64,000 nt of DNA from Saprospiraceae bacterium (GTDB taxonomy: Bacteria > Bacteroidota > Bacteroidia > Chitinophagales > Saprospiraceae), in the NCBI GenBank assembly GCA_020627705.1, contig JAHDGJ010000018.1, forward strand, positions 1-64,000, in the 5' to 3' direction. A model generated the notes under the pieces. It worked only from the letters and a program-made list of their open reading frames with translations. It did no database searches and had not been told where the DNA came from. The position numbers were made by a program, and so were the translations under genes. Shown in pieces: positions 46,891 to 56,698 of this stretch. Positions within the stretch are counted from its first letter, which is position 1. Each line of letters begins with the position of its first letter.

Positions 46891-47581
46891 TTCTTCTATG
46901 CTTTAAATCTTCTAATTCGGTGTTAAATTCTTTTGAATCCAAATAATACAATGCCAATGCATCTCGCGTCTTTTGCCATTTTGCCAATACTTCTAAGTCC
47001 ATTTTAGTATCCACTGTTAAGCGTATAGCGCTATAATCTTGCGAAAGTACGGGTAATGCGGCAATATTAAACCGTTCTGGGTTGGTATAATAATAACTTG
47101 TTATATGTTCCTTTTGTGCTTCATCAAATGATTGATATGCCTGCTTGAAGGTTTCTACCTTAATCAATTCACAACTCATACCGTAAGGATAACTGCGGGG
47201 ACGTAAATTGGAAATTAAATCAAACTTCTCGTCAGCCAATAATTCTAAGGCTTGCTGCATCAAAGGAATGTTCAAAAATGGGCTGTCTCCATTAATTCTA
47301 AAAAAGTAATCTAATTCAAAATGAGCACAACAATCCATAGTGCGCAAAGCAACATCATTAAGGTCTCCCTGAAAATATTTGATTTTATTTTTCGCAGCTA
47401 TTTCAGCCAAGGCATCATCTTCTTTTCGATTAGAAGTTGCCAAAATGGTCTGAATAGAACTCAACTCTTTGCACCCGTCAATGCACCATTGCAACAAGCA
47501 CTTCTCTCCCAATGCAGCCAAGGCCTTCCGAGGAAATCGAGACGAACTAAGTCTACTAAATATAATTGCTCCTACTTTCAC
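46883..47581 (-). CDS. CMP-nonulosonate cytidylyltransferase-like (SpsF/NeuA family)
   Basis: This 232-residue protein is a nucleotidyltransferase with an N-terminal GAIIFSRLSSSRFPRKALAA (phosphate-binding loop) and a FRINGDSPFLN motif that carries the metal-binding Asp. It activates a nonulosonic acid as CMP-sugar for transfer. It begins with GTG at 47581; no ATG lies before the conserved loop, so the GTG is needed. It is the first gene of the five-gene glycan operon. Confidence 0.82.
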   Translation of the reverse strand: MKVGAIIFSRLSSSRFPRKALAALGEKCLLQWCIDGCKELSSIQTILATSNRKEDDALAEIAAKNKIKYFQGDLNDVALRTMDCCAHFELDYFFRINGDSPFLNIPLMQQALELLADEKFDLISNLRPRSYPYGMSCELIKVETFKQAYQSFDEAQKEHITSYYYTNPERFNIAALPVLSQDYSAIRLTVDTKMDLEVLAKWQKTRDALALYYLDSKEFNTELEDLKHRRND

Positions 47582-47650
47582 TATGCGACTTGATTGTCCA
47601 AAGGTATGGCATTCATGGAAACGGAATGGATCAAGAAATAGTCTAAAAAG

Positions 47651-48736
47651 TTATTTTGAACTTCCCTCCATTTCTTCCAATTCTATTTCGATTCTCTCTT
47701 GCAACTCTTCTGAATTCCTAATGTTTCTTTTCACCGAACTTTTTAGCTTTTTGTCGTCAAATTTTAGTCCCTTGAGTATGGCTAAACAGGACTCCACACT
47801 TTTTTCGGCTTCTTGCAAATTTTTTAAGGCTCCTTCTTTTTTGTAAAGGCTTCCTCTAAATCTTTTGTTTTTGGCGTTGAGGTATTTCTTAAATGATGAA
47901 GAGGCGTTACTAAACTCTATTGAAGCATCTTGAAGTCCTAAAGCTTCTTCTTTGGTATTCTGAAAATCGAGTCTTTTAGACATAGATTTTCTCCATTTCC
48001 GAACAAGACTGATTCCGTCACCACATTGCTCTGATCGTTGTAATATGTTTTGAGTTTTTTCTTTCCCATTAGACGCCAAGAAGGCATCTATTTCAGAATC
48101 GAAGTTAAAATTTACAAATCCAGCAGGATCCTTAGTGCCCTCTTTAAATCCTTTGTAACTCATTGGATCAGGCAACAATTGCCATATTGGATCATATGGC
48201 ATATGGTCTTCTATCATCTTGTCTGGATCTACGTCAAACCAATTTTGATTATATCTTTTAACGAATTTTCTGTTGTTCTCCACATATCCTGCGCCCCAAG
48301 TAGTATCAAACAATTTCCATTGGCCATTTACCTTGACAGCATTCCACGCATGGCCCGTACCTGTATTTATTTTACCTTTTCTGTTTTTGGTATATCCAGT
48401 GACAATAAAACTTTTGTAATTCAATGCCTTCATCATCTCGTCAAATAATAAAGAATAATCTTGGCAAACCCCTTTTTTTCGCGAAAGCGTCTTCTTCAAG
48501 TTGTAGGCATTTCGTTCTTCTTGAGACTTAAAATTTTTCTTTCCCCTTGAAGCTTCTCCTGCCTTCATGCGATTTAATTTGGCGACATCATATCTAATAT
48601 TATCCGTAACCCAATCGTACACCACTTTTATGGTATCGCCCTTAAACTCCAAAGTTTTTAGAATTTCAGGTATACTCGACTGACCGGAAGAAACATTCCA
48701 AAGGATTAAAAAAACAAACGCAATTTTATATTTCAT
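47651..48736 (-). CDS. Secreted transglutaminase-like protein
   Basis: This 361-residue protein has a signal peptide (residues 1-18, ending NVSSG) and a transglutaminase-like (papain fold) domain. The Cys/His/Asp triad is visible as GVCQDY (Cys91), GHAWN (His129) and FDTTWG (Asp144). A long Lys/Glu-rich helical C-terminus follows (about 245-360). These domains act in peptidoglycan or protein processing; the substrate is unknown. It lies 69 bp from the CMP-transferase gene on the same strand. The start is ATG at 48736. Confidence 0.85.
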   Translation of the reverse strand: MKYKIAFVFLILWNVSSGQSSIPEILKTLEFKGDTIKVVYDWVTDNIRYDVAKLNRMKAGEASRGKKNFKSQEERNAYNLKKTLSRKKGVCQDYSLLFDEMMKALNYKSFIVTGYTKNRKGKINTGTGHAWNAVKVNGQWKLFDTTWGAGYVENNRKFVKRYNQNWFDVDPDKMIEDHMPYDPIWQLLPDPMSYKGFKEGTKDPAGFVNFNFDSEIDAFLASNGKEKTQNILQRSEQCGDGISLVRKWRKSMSKRLDFQNTKEEALGLQDASIEFSNASSSFKKYLNAKNKRFRGSLYKKEGALKNLQEAEKSVESCLAILKGLKFDDKKLKSSVKRNIRNSEELQERIEIELEEMEGSSK

Positions 48737-48810
48737 TAAGTTGGATTTGTGTTCTAGGTGTTTTCAAATGTATTCGTTCTCTAAGACTATTCCCGTCTGA
48801 AATGCAGGTA

Positions 48811-50238
48811 TTAAAAAATATTTGCAACGGCAAATTGCATCACCAAAATAAGAATGATTATAGAAAATATATTTAATACTATTCCTGCGCGTATCATTTG
48901 CTTTACTTCCAAATACCCACTAGCAAATACAATCGCATTGGGCGGCGTAGCCATGGGCAGCATAAATGCACAACTGGAAGCCATAGTTATCGGTATGAGC
49001 AAGGTCAATAGATTAGCATCCAAGCCAAGCGCAATCCCTGCTATGACTGGACAAAAAATAGATACCAAGGCGACATTGCTTATCAGTTCAGTCATAAATA
49101 ATAACACGGCAATTAAAAAAGCTCCTACCCAAAACAAGCTCCAAGTGTGTTGGGACTCAACAGCCTCCCCAATCAAACGTACAATGCCAGAATCTGCCAT
49201 CGCTCCTGCAAGCGCCAGTCCACCACCAAATAAGATGAGAATGCCCCAAGGCAACTTTTGCGTATCCTTCCATTCTAAGACAAATCCCTTGGATCCGTGC
49301 CAAAGTGGAAGTGTAAACAATGAAAAAGCAGCCAGTAAACTAATGCTCGTATCCGTCAATTGCAATGATGGAATCCAAACATTAATGCTTGATCTAAAAA
49401 CCCAAAGAAGGATAGCTAGTGAAAAAATAACCAAGACTCTTTTCTCACGGTTTGTTATTTTGCCTAGGGCATCCAACTGCGAACAAATGAGGGTATACGT
49501 TTCTTTATTATCTCCTAATCGATTTGGAAACATCCATTTGACCACAACAAAATAAACCAATGCCAACATGAGCAAACTAAATGGAACGCCCATAGTCATC
49601 CATTTAAAAAATGATATGTTGAGTTTATGTTGTTCCTCTAAAAATCCTACCATTACTGTATTGGGAGGTGTGCCAATAATAGTAGCCACTCCACCTACGT
49701 TTGCCGAATATGCAATCCCAAGCATGAGAGCGATAGAAAAATAAGTATCGTTTTTGGTAAAACCATCTGCATCATTGTGCAGCAAATCAATGACTGATAA
49801 AGCTATCGGAAGCATAACTACGGTAGTCGCCGTATTGGAAATCCACATACTCAAAAAAGCTGTGGCCAACATAAATCCAAGAATGACTTTATTTGGAGTA
49901 GTCCCAGTGAGACGCACAATATTTAAAGCAATCCTCTTATGCAATCCAACTTTTTCGAGTGCCAATGCCATCACAAAGCCTCCAAAAAACAAAAAAACAA
50001 TGGGGCTCCCATATTTGGCAGTCACCGCATTTAAATCCATTATTCCAAAAAGCGGAAAAAAAACGAGCGGGATCAATGCGGTTACAGATATTGATACGCA
50101 TTCGCTGATCCACCAAAGAATAATCCAAAACGCAACAGCAACAACTTTGTGTACCTCCGGATTTATTATTTGATACGGTTGCAGAAGCAAAACCACACAA
50201 ATCAAAGGACCAGCAAGTAGCGCCAATTTTTTCATCAT
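48811..50238 (-). CDS. DASS/SLC13-family sodium:anion symporter
   Basis: This protein of about 475 residues has 10-12 membrane helices and the SLC13 signature SNTATTVVMLPIALSVI near residue 135, with a second SNVALVSIFCPVIAGI repeat near residue 390. GTPPNTVMVGF (SNT/TPPN pair) is the substrate-binding region. It imports dicarboxylates, sulfate or similar anions with sodium. The ATG at 50238 is used; a TTG start nine bases earlier is possible but less likely. Confidence 0.88.
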   Translation of the reverse strand: MMKKLALLAGPLICVVLLLQPYQIINPEVHKVVAVAFWIILWWISECVSISVTALIPLVFFPLFGIMDLNAVTAKYGSPIVFLFFGGFVMALALEKVGLHKRIALNIVRLTGTTPNKVILGFMLATAFLSMWISNTATTVVMLPIALSVIDLLHNDADGFTKNDTYFSIALMLGIAYSANVGGVATIIGTPPNTVMVGFLEEQHKLNISFFKWMTMGVPFSLLMLALVYFVVVKWMFPNRLGDNKETYTLICSQLDALGKITNREKRVLVIFSLAILLWVFRSSINVWIPSLQLTDTSISLLAAFSLFTLPLWHGSKGFVLEWKDTQKLPWGILILFGGGLALAGAMADSGIVRLIGEAVESQHTWSLFWVGAFLIAVLLFMTELISNVALVSIFCPVIAGIALGLDANLLTLLIPITMASSCAFMLPMATPPNAIVFASGYLEVKQMIRAGIVLNIFSIIILILVMQFAVANIF

Positions 50239-50370
50239 ATCACACAAGATAGGAATCGATTTTTTTGCTTCGGCTTCATTTTAGTCGATTTTTTATCCTT
50301 CCCAGTCGAACACAGCGACCAGCTTGGAATTTGTACTTGAGGTCAAAATGTTAAGGAATAAAACGAAGTC

Positions 50371-50613
50371 ATGAGCACATCCAATTACGGTCTCATAATG
50401 ACCAAAAGAATTCAGAAAGAGCGATTACAAAAAAGATTAGCTCACAAAGAGCGGGCACAAAAGCTGAAGCCCTTTGCACGAAAATACACCAGTTCGGAGT
50501 TGAAAAAACTTAGAAAAGAAGAGAAAAAACAAAGGAGCAAATATCAAATGGTTGCAATTATCATGTTGTTAATCGCAGCTCTGGTAATGCTTTTATTCAT
50601 AATCAATTTGTAG
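50371..50613 (+). CDS. Small basic single-span membrane protein
   Basis: This 80-residue protein is strongly basic (KKxR-type runs) over residues 12-55, with one C-terminal membrane helix (MVAIIMLLIAALVMLLFIINL). It starts at ATG 50371; a second ATG at 50398 is possible. Its last 11 bases overlap the end of the opposite-strand methyltransferase gene. No family is recognised. It would place a basic cytoplasmic domain at the membrane. Confidence 0.6.
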   Translation: MSTSNYGLIMTKRIQKERLQKRLAHKERAQKLKPFARKYTSSELKKLRKEEKKQRSKYQMVAIIMLLIAALVMLLFIINL

Positions 50614-51307
50614 CATCGGACTTAGGCTTATTAGCCGTAATAATGTATTGATATTCAAGAGAGGTATCGTCAATCACAATGTTTTCTAAACCTATCTGAT
50701 GTAATTCTTCTTCGATGATGTCCGCATATACCCTTTCGTCTCGGGGAATATCAAAGGTCTGAGGGAGTCGTTTCATCTTGAAATCGACAATATTAAATTG
50801 CCCTCCAGGCTTTAAGCCTGATCGAAGTTTTTGCAAATAGTCACTGCGGTTATCTAAGTACCCCATCATATTTACAAGTAGGACTTGATCCACTTCTTCC
50901 ATTTTTAACCCCGGATCATCTGGCTTGACTAAGCGATAGTCGATGTTTTCTTTAAAAATTGGATTGCCTTGTTTGGAAGCTGTTTCTCTTATAAACTTCA
51001 ACATTTCGTTGTCGATATCAATGGCAACAACCTCAGCACCTCTGTGCGCCAGAATAAAAGTGAAGTATCCAAAGTATGCCCCGATATCGGCTACTTTTTG
51101 ACCTTTTAATTCACCCATTTTGTTAAGGACAAGCTCTGGCTGTTGCCAACTGTCTCTTCCTTGCTCTTTGTCTCCAGTAATGTCCTCCGAGCTTAGCGTA
51201 ACATCTTTGACCTCTGTTTTTGTGCCATTAACAGGGACAACCTTGGATTCTGTATCACAAGAAAAAAGTATAAAACTAAGAATAAGTAGTTGAGATAATT
51301 TATACAT
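50603..51307 (-). CDS. Lipoprotein with class I SAM methyltransferase fold
   Basis: This 234-residue protein has an SPII signal (ILFSC near residue 17) and a Rossmann methyltransferase domain (residues about 60-215): VADIGAYFGYFTFILAHRG is motif I, VVAIDIDNEMLKFI motif II, and a late LKPGGQFNIVDF matches motif VI. An exported methyltransferase is unusual, since SAM is cytoplasmic. Proteins of this kind recur as predicted lipoproteins in Bacteroidota, and the function is unknown. It lies 9 bp after a lipoprotein gene of the same operon. Confidence 0.7.
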   Translation of the reverse strand: MYKLSQLLILSFILFSCDTESKVVPVNGTKTEVKDVTLSSEDITGDKEQGRDSWQQPELVLNKMGELKGQKVADIGAYFGYFTFILAHRGAEVVAIDIDNEMLKFIRETASKQGNPIFKENIDYRLVKPDDPGLKMEEVDQVLLVNMMGYLDNRSDYLQKLRSGLKPGGQFNIVDFKMKRLPQTFDIPRDERVYADIIEEELHQIGLENIVIDDTSLEYQYIITANKPKSDATN

Positions 51308-51316
51308 GGAAGTGTA

Positions 51317-51781
51317 CTATTTCACAGATTCATACATTGTTTTGACCTGTTCTTCCGTGAAGGTACCAATCAAACCAGTTTGAAAAATAAATTCTTTATC
51401 CCCTTGAATCTTCACAAAAACAAAATCATAGTCCTCTGTGTTTTCATCAATTTTCTTTTTATAAATCATGCCATGCTCTTCTTCCAAAACAATGGAATCG
51501 AAAAAGGGACCACCTTCAACTTCGCTTTTCTTTTGCAAAAAGATCTCTTTTGCATTGATGGTTTGAGCATCTGATCCATAAATCTGTATATAGTAATCCT
51601 CTCCAGATTTTATGGTTACATCTTGCATAACACCCATGTCATCAGCTAATACCTCAGCATTTTCTGGAGCATTTACAGAGATAGCCAAGCCGTACTTCAT
51701 CAAATCCAACCTCTCCTTCGGCGCTTTGTCCTTGCAAGAAATCATTAAAAACAAAAAAGAAAAAATTACTACTACTCTCAT
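51317..51781 (-). CDS. Small lipoprotein of unknown function
   Basis: This 154-residue protein has an SPII signal (FLMISC near residue 16) and a beta-rich mature part without a known domain. It starts at ATG 51781, about 70 bp after the preceding gene, with a terminator between. It is probably co-transcribed with the lipoprotein methyltransferase downstream (9 bp gap). No function is assigned. Confidence 0.65.
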   Translation of the reverse strand: MRVVVIFSFLFLMISCKDKAPKERLDLMKYGLAISVNAPENAEVLADDMGVMQDVTIKSGEDYYIQIYGSDAQTINAKEIFLQKKSEVEGGPFFDSIVLEEEHGMIYKKKIDENTEDYDFVFVKIQGDKEFIFQTGLIGTFTEEQVKTMYESVK

Positions 51782-51789
51782 AACTAGGA

Positions 51790-51830
51790 AATAAAAAACC
51801 TGTCATAAAGATATCTATGACAGGTTATTA
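51790..51830 (-). terminator. Rho-independent terminator, minus strand
   Basis: AACCTGTCATA (51797-51807) pairs perfectly with TATGACAGGTT (51816-51826) around 8 nt. Read on the minus strand it is followed by a T-rich tract. It ends the dnaE-thioredoxin transcript. Confidence 0.85.
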
Positions 51831-51850
51831 GTCGCTACGAAACGAGCGCT

Positions 51851-52447
51851 TTATTTTTTGACTTTTTTAATCGAGCACCCTATAGCTTTTGTTGTTTCTG
51901 GGCTTGGATTCTTTCCTTTACTTAAGGCCATTACTGCATTAAGTACATACCGCTCTGACACTGCCAATTCATCTCGGGCATTGTCATCAACAGCTCCTAT
52001 ATAACGCACTTTTTTATCTTGATCCAACACAAATACATGTGGGGTTTTGGTTGCCCCAAATTTTGGATACACTTTTTGCCCTTCATCAAACAAATAAGCA
52101 AAAGGAAACTGCCGTTCTTTGTGACGCTCTTGCATTTTTTCGAAACTGTCTGCAGGTGAAGCAGCAGGGTCATTCGGATTGATAGCAATAACTGGGTAAC
52201 CCATTTCGGAAGTCATATGATGCAACTCTATCAATCTATTTTCGTACATAATTGAATAAGGACAATGATTGCATGTAAAAACGATAATATAGCCATTTAC
52301 CCCTTTGTAGTCATCCATCGACAACATATGTCCAGAAACATTAGGAAGGTTAAAATCTTCTGCAACATCTCCAATTTGATAAGATTGAGCAAAAGTAATG
52401 AAGCTCATACAGCTGAGCAGAAAAGTAAAAAGTAAATTCTTTTTCAT
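51851..52447 (-). CDS. Secreted redoxin-family (peroxiredoxin-like) protein
   Basis: This 198-residue protein has a signal peptide (MSFITFAQ region, residues 1-21) and a thioredoxin fold with FTCNHCPYS near residues 52-60. The CxxC Cys pair appears as CNHC. IYLFDEGQKVYPKFGATKTPHVFVLD-type motifs follow. It is likely a periplasmic thiol oxidoreductase. It abuts the TlpA-like gene (start 1 bp after its stop). The start is ATG at 52447. Confidence 0.85.
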   Translation of the reverse strand: MKKNLLFTFLLSCMSFITFAQSYQIGDVAEDFNLPNVSGHMLSMDDYKGVNGYIIVFTCNHCPYSIMYENRLIELHHMTSEMGYPVIAINPNDPAASPADSFEKMQERHKERQFPFAYLFDEGQKVYPKFGATKTPHVFVLDQDKKVRYIGAVDDNARDELAVSERYVLNAVMALSKGKNPSPETTKAIGCSIKKVKK

Positions 52448-52936
52448 TTATTTAGTTTTAAAAGATTCTATAATGGAAGTCAATTCTTTATAAGAGTGGA
52501 TTTCACCCTCAATAAATTTTCGTTGATCCCTAGACATTATGATTGTCGCGGGTATTGCACCAGACCAACTTGGGTCCACTTTTTCAATCCAAACGGATTC
52601 TTGGCTATCTAACAATACTACCACTTCGGAACTGATTTTATTCTTAGCTAAAAAAGGCACCAGTTTTTTTTCTAATTGCCTTTTAAAATCCAGACTGACC
52701 AGCACGATTCTTACTTCATCTTCACCGTATTGTTGTCTCAAGTCTTCGAAGTATGGCAGCTCTCTCACACATGGTGCACACCAAGTTGCCCAAAAATTAA
52801 CGACGACTACTTTTTCTTTGGATTGATTAATGTTCTCTATGAGGTCATCAAAACGATCGAAAACCTCAAACTCTTTTTGAGACCAGGCGTTAAGCGTAAA
52901 GCCGAGAAATAAAATGAATAGTACTACCTGTTTCAC
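52448..52936 (-). CDS. TlpA-like periplasmic thioredoxin
   Basis: The protein has a signal peptide (KQVVLFILFLGFTLNAWSQ) followed by a TlpA/ResA thioredoxin domain with NFWATWCAPCVRELPYF, which carries the redox CxxC. The only starts before the signal are non-ATG: GTG at 52936 (chosen, giving a good signal peptide), TTG at 52942, or TTG at 52981. It lies about 50 bp or less after dnaE on the same strand. It would reduce disulfides in the envelope, for example in cytochrome maturation. Confidence 0.82.
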   Translation of the reverse strand: MKQVVLFILFLGFTLNAWSQKEFEVFDRFDDLIENINQSKEKVVVVNFWATWCAPCVRELPYFEDLRQQYGEDEVRIVLVSLDFKRQLEKKLVPFLAKNKISSEVVVLLDSQESVWIEKVDPSWSGAIPATIIMSRDQRKFIEGEIHSYKELTSIIESFKTK

Positions 52937-52987
52937 AGTCAAGAGACGATTTAATGATCGAAATATTACATCTACAACCAAATAAGT

Positions 52988-55900
52988 TTAGTTGAGTTTA
53001 TAATCTATGCCTATTTCTCGCAAGGCGGAGATAAAATCTGCATTGGCATTTACTTTGTAATTTTCAGAGATCAGATCCAATTTTATTGTTTCTTCCTTGT
53101 TTTGATCTTGCACAACCATTTTTAATGCATGTTCCCCTTTGGTTTGATCACATAAATTTTTGAGTTCTTCTACCATCTTTTCATTAATAAGATTGATTGG
53201 CAATTGAAGGGTGATCGATTTGGTCAGCATTTTACCCACCGTTTCTAACAAGCATACATTCTTTAAGGTAAAGTAATAGTTGTCGCTGTTTCCATAACTT
53301 GGACTCATCATGCCCTCGATAAAAAGCACTTCACCTTTTTTAAAGAGATGGCCAAACTTTTTATAATTTTCTCTATTGCAACTGATTTCGATGGAACCGG
53401 TATAATCCTGTATTTCTGCTCGAACAAAGGCGTTGCCTTTTTGACTTATGCCCTCTCTAGCAGAAACAACCAGTCCAGCAAACTTTACCATTTGGTTTCT
53501 GGTTAAATCTACCATATCTATGGGACAATTGATATAATTTTCGAATTCGAGGCGATAATCATCTAAAGGATGTCCACTTATAAAAATCCCCGCAACCTCT
53601 TTTTCTCTGTTTAATTTTTCCAACTTATGCCACTCTTCTACTTGCGGCAATTTGGGCTTTTCCAAACTTTCGTTAAGACTTTCGCCAAACAACGAATTTT
53701 GCATGCTTTCATTAGAGGCCTGATACGAGTTGCCAAATTTTAACGCATGCTCAATCAGCGTATCAAATTTTTCGGTAGGAGAAAAATATGTCGAACGCGG
53801 TATACCTTCCCAGCAATCAAAAGCACCTCCATTGGCCAAACTCTCCAAACATTTTTTATTCACCGTTCGGAGATTCACCCTCATCGTCATATCAAAGAGA
53901 TCCTCAAATTCTCCATTAGCGGTACGTTCTTCAATCAAAGCACCAATAGGCCCTTCTCCCACTCCTTTTAAAGCAGAAAGCCCAAAACGAATCGCACCGC
54001 TTTTATTGACATTAAACTTTGTTTGGCTCTCATTTAGATGAGGGCCCAAAACTGTGATCGACATTCTTTTACATTCTCTCAAAAAGAAGTTGAGTTTGTC
54101 CGTATTGCTCTTATTATGATTAAGCACAGAAGCCATAAACTCGTTGGGATAATGTGCCTTTAAATATGCCGTTTGAAAAGCCACAAATGCATAGCAGGTC
54201 GAGTGCGATTTGTTAAATGCGTAGGCTGCAAATTTTTCCCAATCGCTCCAGATTTTCGATATAATTTTTTCATCCGTGTGCCCATTTTTATTGCACCCCT
54301 CTACAAACTCTGGATACATCTCATCAATCAAGGCCTTCTTTTTCTTTCCCATTGCCTTTCTCAAAACATCCGCCTTACCCTTACTAAAACCTGCAAGTTT
54401 TTGACTCAAAAGCATCACCTGCTCTTGGTAAACAGTAATCCCATAGGTCTCTTTAAGAAACTCTTCCATTATGGGTAAATCATAGGTGATTTCTTCCTTT
54501 CCGTGTTTTCTCTTGATAAAATTTGGGATGTATTGAAGAGGGCCAGGACGGTATAAGGCATTCATCGCAATGAGGTCTTGAAAAGCATCTGGTTTGAGGT
54601 CCTTTAAGTGCTTTTGCATCCCCGCGGACTCATACTGAAAAATTCCAATCGTCTCCCCTTTTGAAAACAATTCATAGGTTTTGGGATCGTCCAAAGGAAA
54701 TTCATCAGGATCGAGCTCAATGCCATGTCTTTCTTTAATAATGGCTACTGCATCTCGAATTATGGTCAAGGTTTTTAATCCAAGAAAATCCATTTTCAAA
54801 AGTCCCGCATCTTCCACGACATTGTTGTCAAACTGACTGACTTGAAGGTCAGAATCCTTGGCCGTTGAGACAGGGACATATTTGGTCATTTCATCAGGAG
54901 TAATAATTACCCCACAAGCATGAATTCCGGTGTTCCTAACACTGCCCTCAAGTTTCTTCGCACTTCTAATCATCTCACCGATTTCATTTTTTTGATCGGC
55001 TAACTTTCTAAACTTATAGGCCTGGTCGATATCGTCTTTGTTCATTTCACCCTTTAACTTGGGATCAATGTCTTTTGCAGCTAGCACGGCTTTTAGACTG
55101 GCGCCCAAATGCGAAGGAAAAGTCTTCGCTACTTTGTCCACCTCGGACAAGGGAATATCCATGACCCTTCCAACATCTCGCAAGGAAGATTTAGCAGCCA
55201 TCGTACCGTAAGTTATGATTTGGGCAACTTGATCTTTACCATATTTATTGATCACGTAATCAATGACCTTGGATCTTCCTTCGTCATCGAAATCAATATC
55301 AATATCCGGCATCGAAATTCTTTCTGGATTTAGAAACCGCTCAAAAAGCAAATCATATTTTATCGGATCTATGTTGGTAATTCCTAAGCAGTAAGCTACT
55401 ACAGAACCTGCTGCTGATCCCCTACCAGGTCCGACACTAACACCCATTTCGCGTGCAGTAGTCGTAAAGTCTTGAACTATTAAAAAGTACCCAGGATATC
55501 CTGACTTTTTTATAGTCTCCAACTCGAAATCCATTCTGGCTTTGATTATCTCTGTGATCTCCGGGTATCTTTTCTTGGCGCCCTCAAAGGCCAGATGCCG
55601 TAAATAACTGTCTTGGTCTTGAAACCCTGCCGGTAATGGAAACTTAGGTAATATGACTGATCGCTCTAAATCAATTAAATCAATTTTCGAAACAATTTCG
55701 TTGGTATTGTCTATCGCATCGGGAACATCCTTAAAAAGGGTGTTCATCTCATCTTGTGTTTTGAAAAAGAAATCATCACTGGAGAATTTGAAACGATTTT
55801 CTTCTTGCAACTTAGAACCTGTATTGACACATAATAAAATATCATGCTGCGGAGAATCTTCTTGCTCTATGTAGTGAGAGTCATTGGTAGCAATTACTTT

Positions 55901-56530
55901 GACATTATACTTGCGCGCCAATTTGAGCAGTTCTTGATTTATATCCTCTTGACTTACGCCTGTTTGGTCTATGTTTTCTAAACCGCGATGTCTTTGTAAT
56001 TCGATATAATAATCTTCACCAAAAAGATCCAACCACCACTTCAAAAGTTCTTCGGCTTTTTCTAGATTACCATGGAGTATCGCTTGAGGAATTTCTGCAC
56101 CAAGACAACAACTTGTGGCAATTATTCCTTCGTGGAATTTCTCAATTAAAGTTTTATCAATTCGCGGATACTTTTGATACAACCCTTCGGTAAATCCCAA
56201 AGAGCACAGCTTAGATAAGTTTTGATATCCAATGCGATTTTTAGCTAACATCAATTGATGATGTCGTTTGTCTTTTTGACCTAAGGATCTCGAAAAACTT
56301 TTTTTGTGCCTGTCCTCTACCAAATAAAACTCACATCCCACTATTGGAAGGATGTCGTTTTTTTTAGCCTCTTTTACAAATTTGAAGGCTCCAAACATAT
56401 TTCCGTGATCTGTTAAGGCCACAGCTTTTTGCCCATCGGCCTTAGCCTTTACCATCAATTTGGAAATGTCTGCCGCGCCATCAAGTAAGGAGTACTGGGT
56501 GTGACAATGTAGATGACTAAAATTAGGCAT
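52988..56530 (-). CDS. dnaE: DNA polymerase III alpha subunit
   Basis: This 1,180-residue replicative polymerase subunit has an N-terminal PHP domain (HLHCHTQYSLLDG near residues 6-18), the polymerase active site with PDIDIDFDDEGR near residue 407, and a C-terminal OB fold (VKFAGLVVSAREGISQKG) near residue 1010. The length is normal for the DnaE type. It synthesises the leading and lagging strands. The start is ATG at 56530. Two thioredoxin-fold genes follow on the same transcript, ended by the terminator at 51790. Confidence 0.97.
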   Translation of the reverse strand: MPNFSHLHCHTQYSLLDGAADISKLMVKAKADGQKAVALTDHGNMFGAFKFVKEAKKNDILPIVGCEFYLVEDRHKKSFSRSLGQKDKRHHQLMLAKNRIGYQNLSKLCSLGFTEGLYQKYPRIDKTLIEKFHEGIIATSCCLGAEIPQAILHGNLEKAEELLKWWLDLFGEDYYIELQRHRGLENIDQTGVSQEDINQELLKLARKYNVKVIATNDSHYIEQEDSPQHDILLCVNTGSKLQEENRFKFSSDDFFFKTQDEMNTLFKDVPDAIDNTNEIVSKIDLIDLERSVILPKFPLPAGFQDQDSYLRHLAFEGAKKRYPEITEIIKARMDFELETIKKSGYPGYFLIVQDFTTTAREMGVSVGPGRGSAAGSVVAYCLGITNIDPIKYDLLFERFLNPERISMPDIDIDFDDEGRSKVIDYVINKYGKDQVAQIITYGTMAAKSSLRDVGRVMDIPLSEVDKVAKTFPSHLGASLKAVLAAKDIDPKLKGEMNKDDIDQAYKFRKLADQKNEIGEMIRSAKKLEGSVRNTGIHACGVIITPDEMTKYVPVSTAKDSDLQVSQFDNNVVEDAGLLKMDFLGLKTLTIIRDAVAIIKERHGIELDPDEFPLDDPKTYELFSKGETIGIFQYESAGMQKHLKDLKPDAFQDLIAMNALYRPGPLQYIPNFIKRKHGKEEITYDLPIMEEFLKETYGITVYQEQVMLLSQKLAGFSKGKADVLRKAMGKKKKALIDEMYPEFVEGCNKNGHTDEKIISKIWSDWEKFAAYAFNKSHSTCYAFVAFQTAYLKAHYPNEFMASVLNHNKSNTDKLNFFLRECKRMSITVLGPHLNESQTKFNVNKSGAIRFGLSALKGVGEGPIGALIEERTANGEFEDLFDMTMRVNLRTVNKKCLESLANGGAFDCWEGIPRSTYFSPTEKFDTLIEHALKFGNSYQASNESMQNSLFGESLNESLEKPKLPQVEEWHKLEKLNREKEVAGIFISGHPLDDYRLEFENYINCPIDMVDLTRNQMVKFAGLVVSAREGISQKGNAFVRAEIQDYTGSIEISCNRENYKKFGHLFKKGEVLFIEGMMSPSYGNSDNYYFTLKNVCLLETVGKMLTKSITLQLPINLINEKMVEELKNLCDQTKGEHALKMVVQDQNKEETIKLDLISENYKVNANADFISALREIGIDYKLN

Positions 56531-56698
56531 ATGATAGGTTCTGTTCAGATTAAAAATCCATTCGAAAATACTCTTTTCGGTCTACTTTTATTTAGCTTAC
56601 TGGCATTATTGCTAAATTTATTTAGATAGCCTTAGCAATAGCTCCCTAGTACAGAAGATTAGTGCTGTTTGATTACTTAATCCTTAAAAAGTAAAATC

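Noticed and set aside
56600-56698. Search for an ATG start of the WG-like protein gene
   Set aside because: An in-frame TAA upstream excludes a longer ORF and no ATG occurs before the signal peptide, so the TTG at 56699 was kept.
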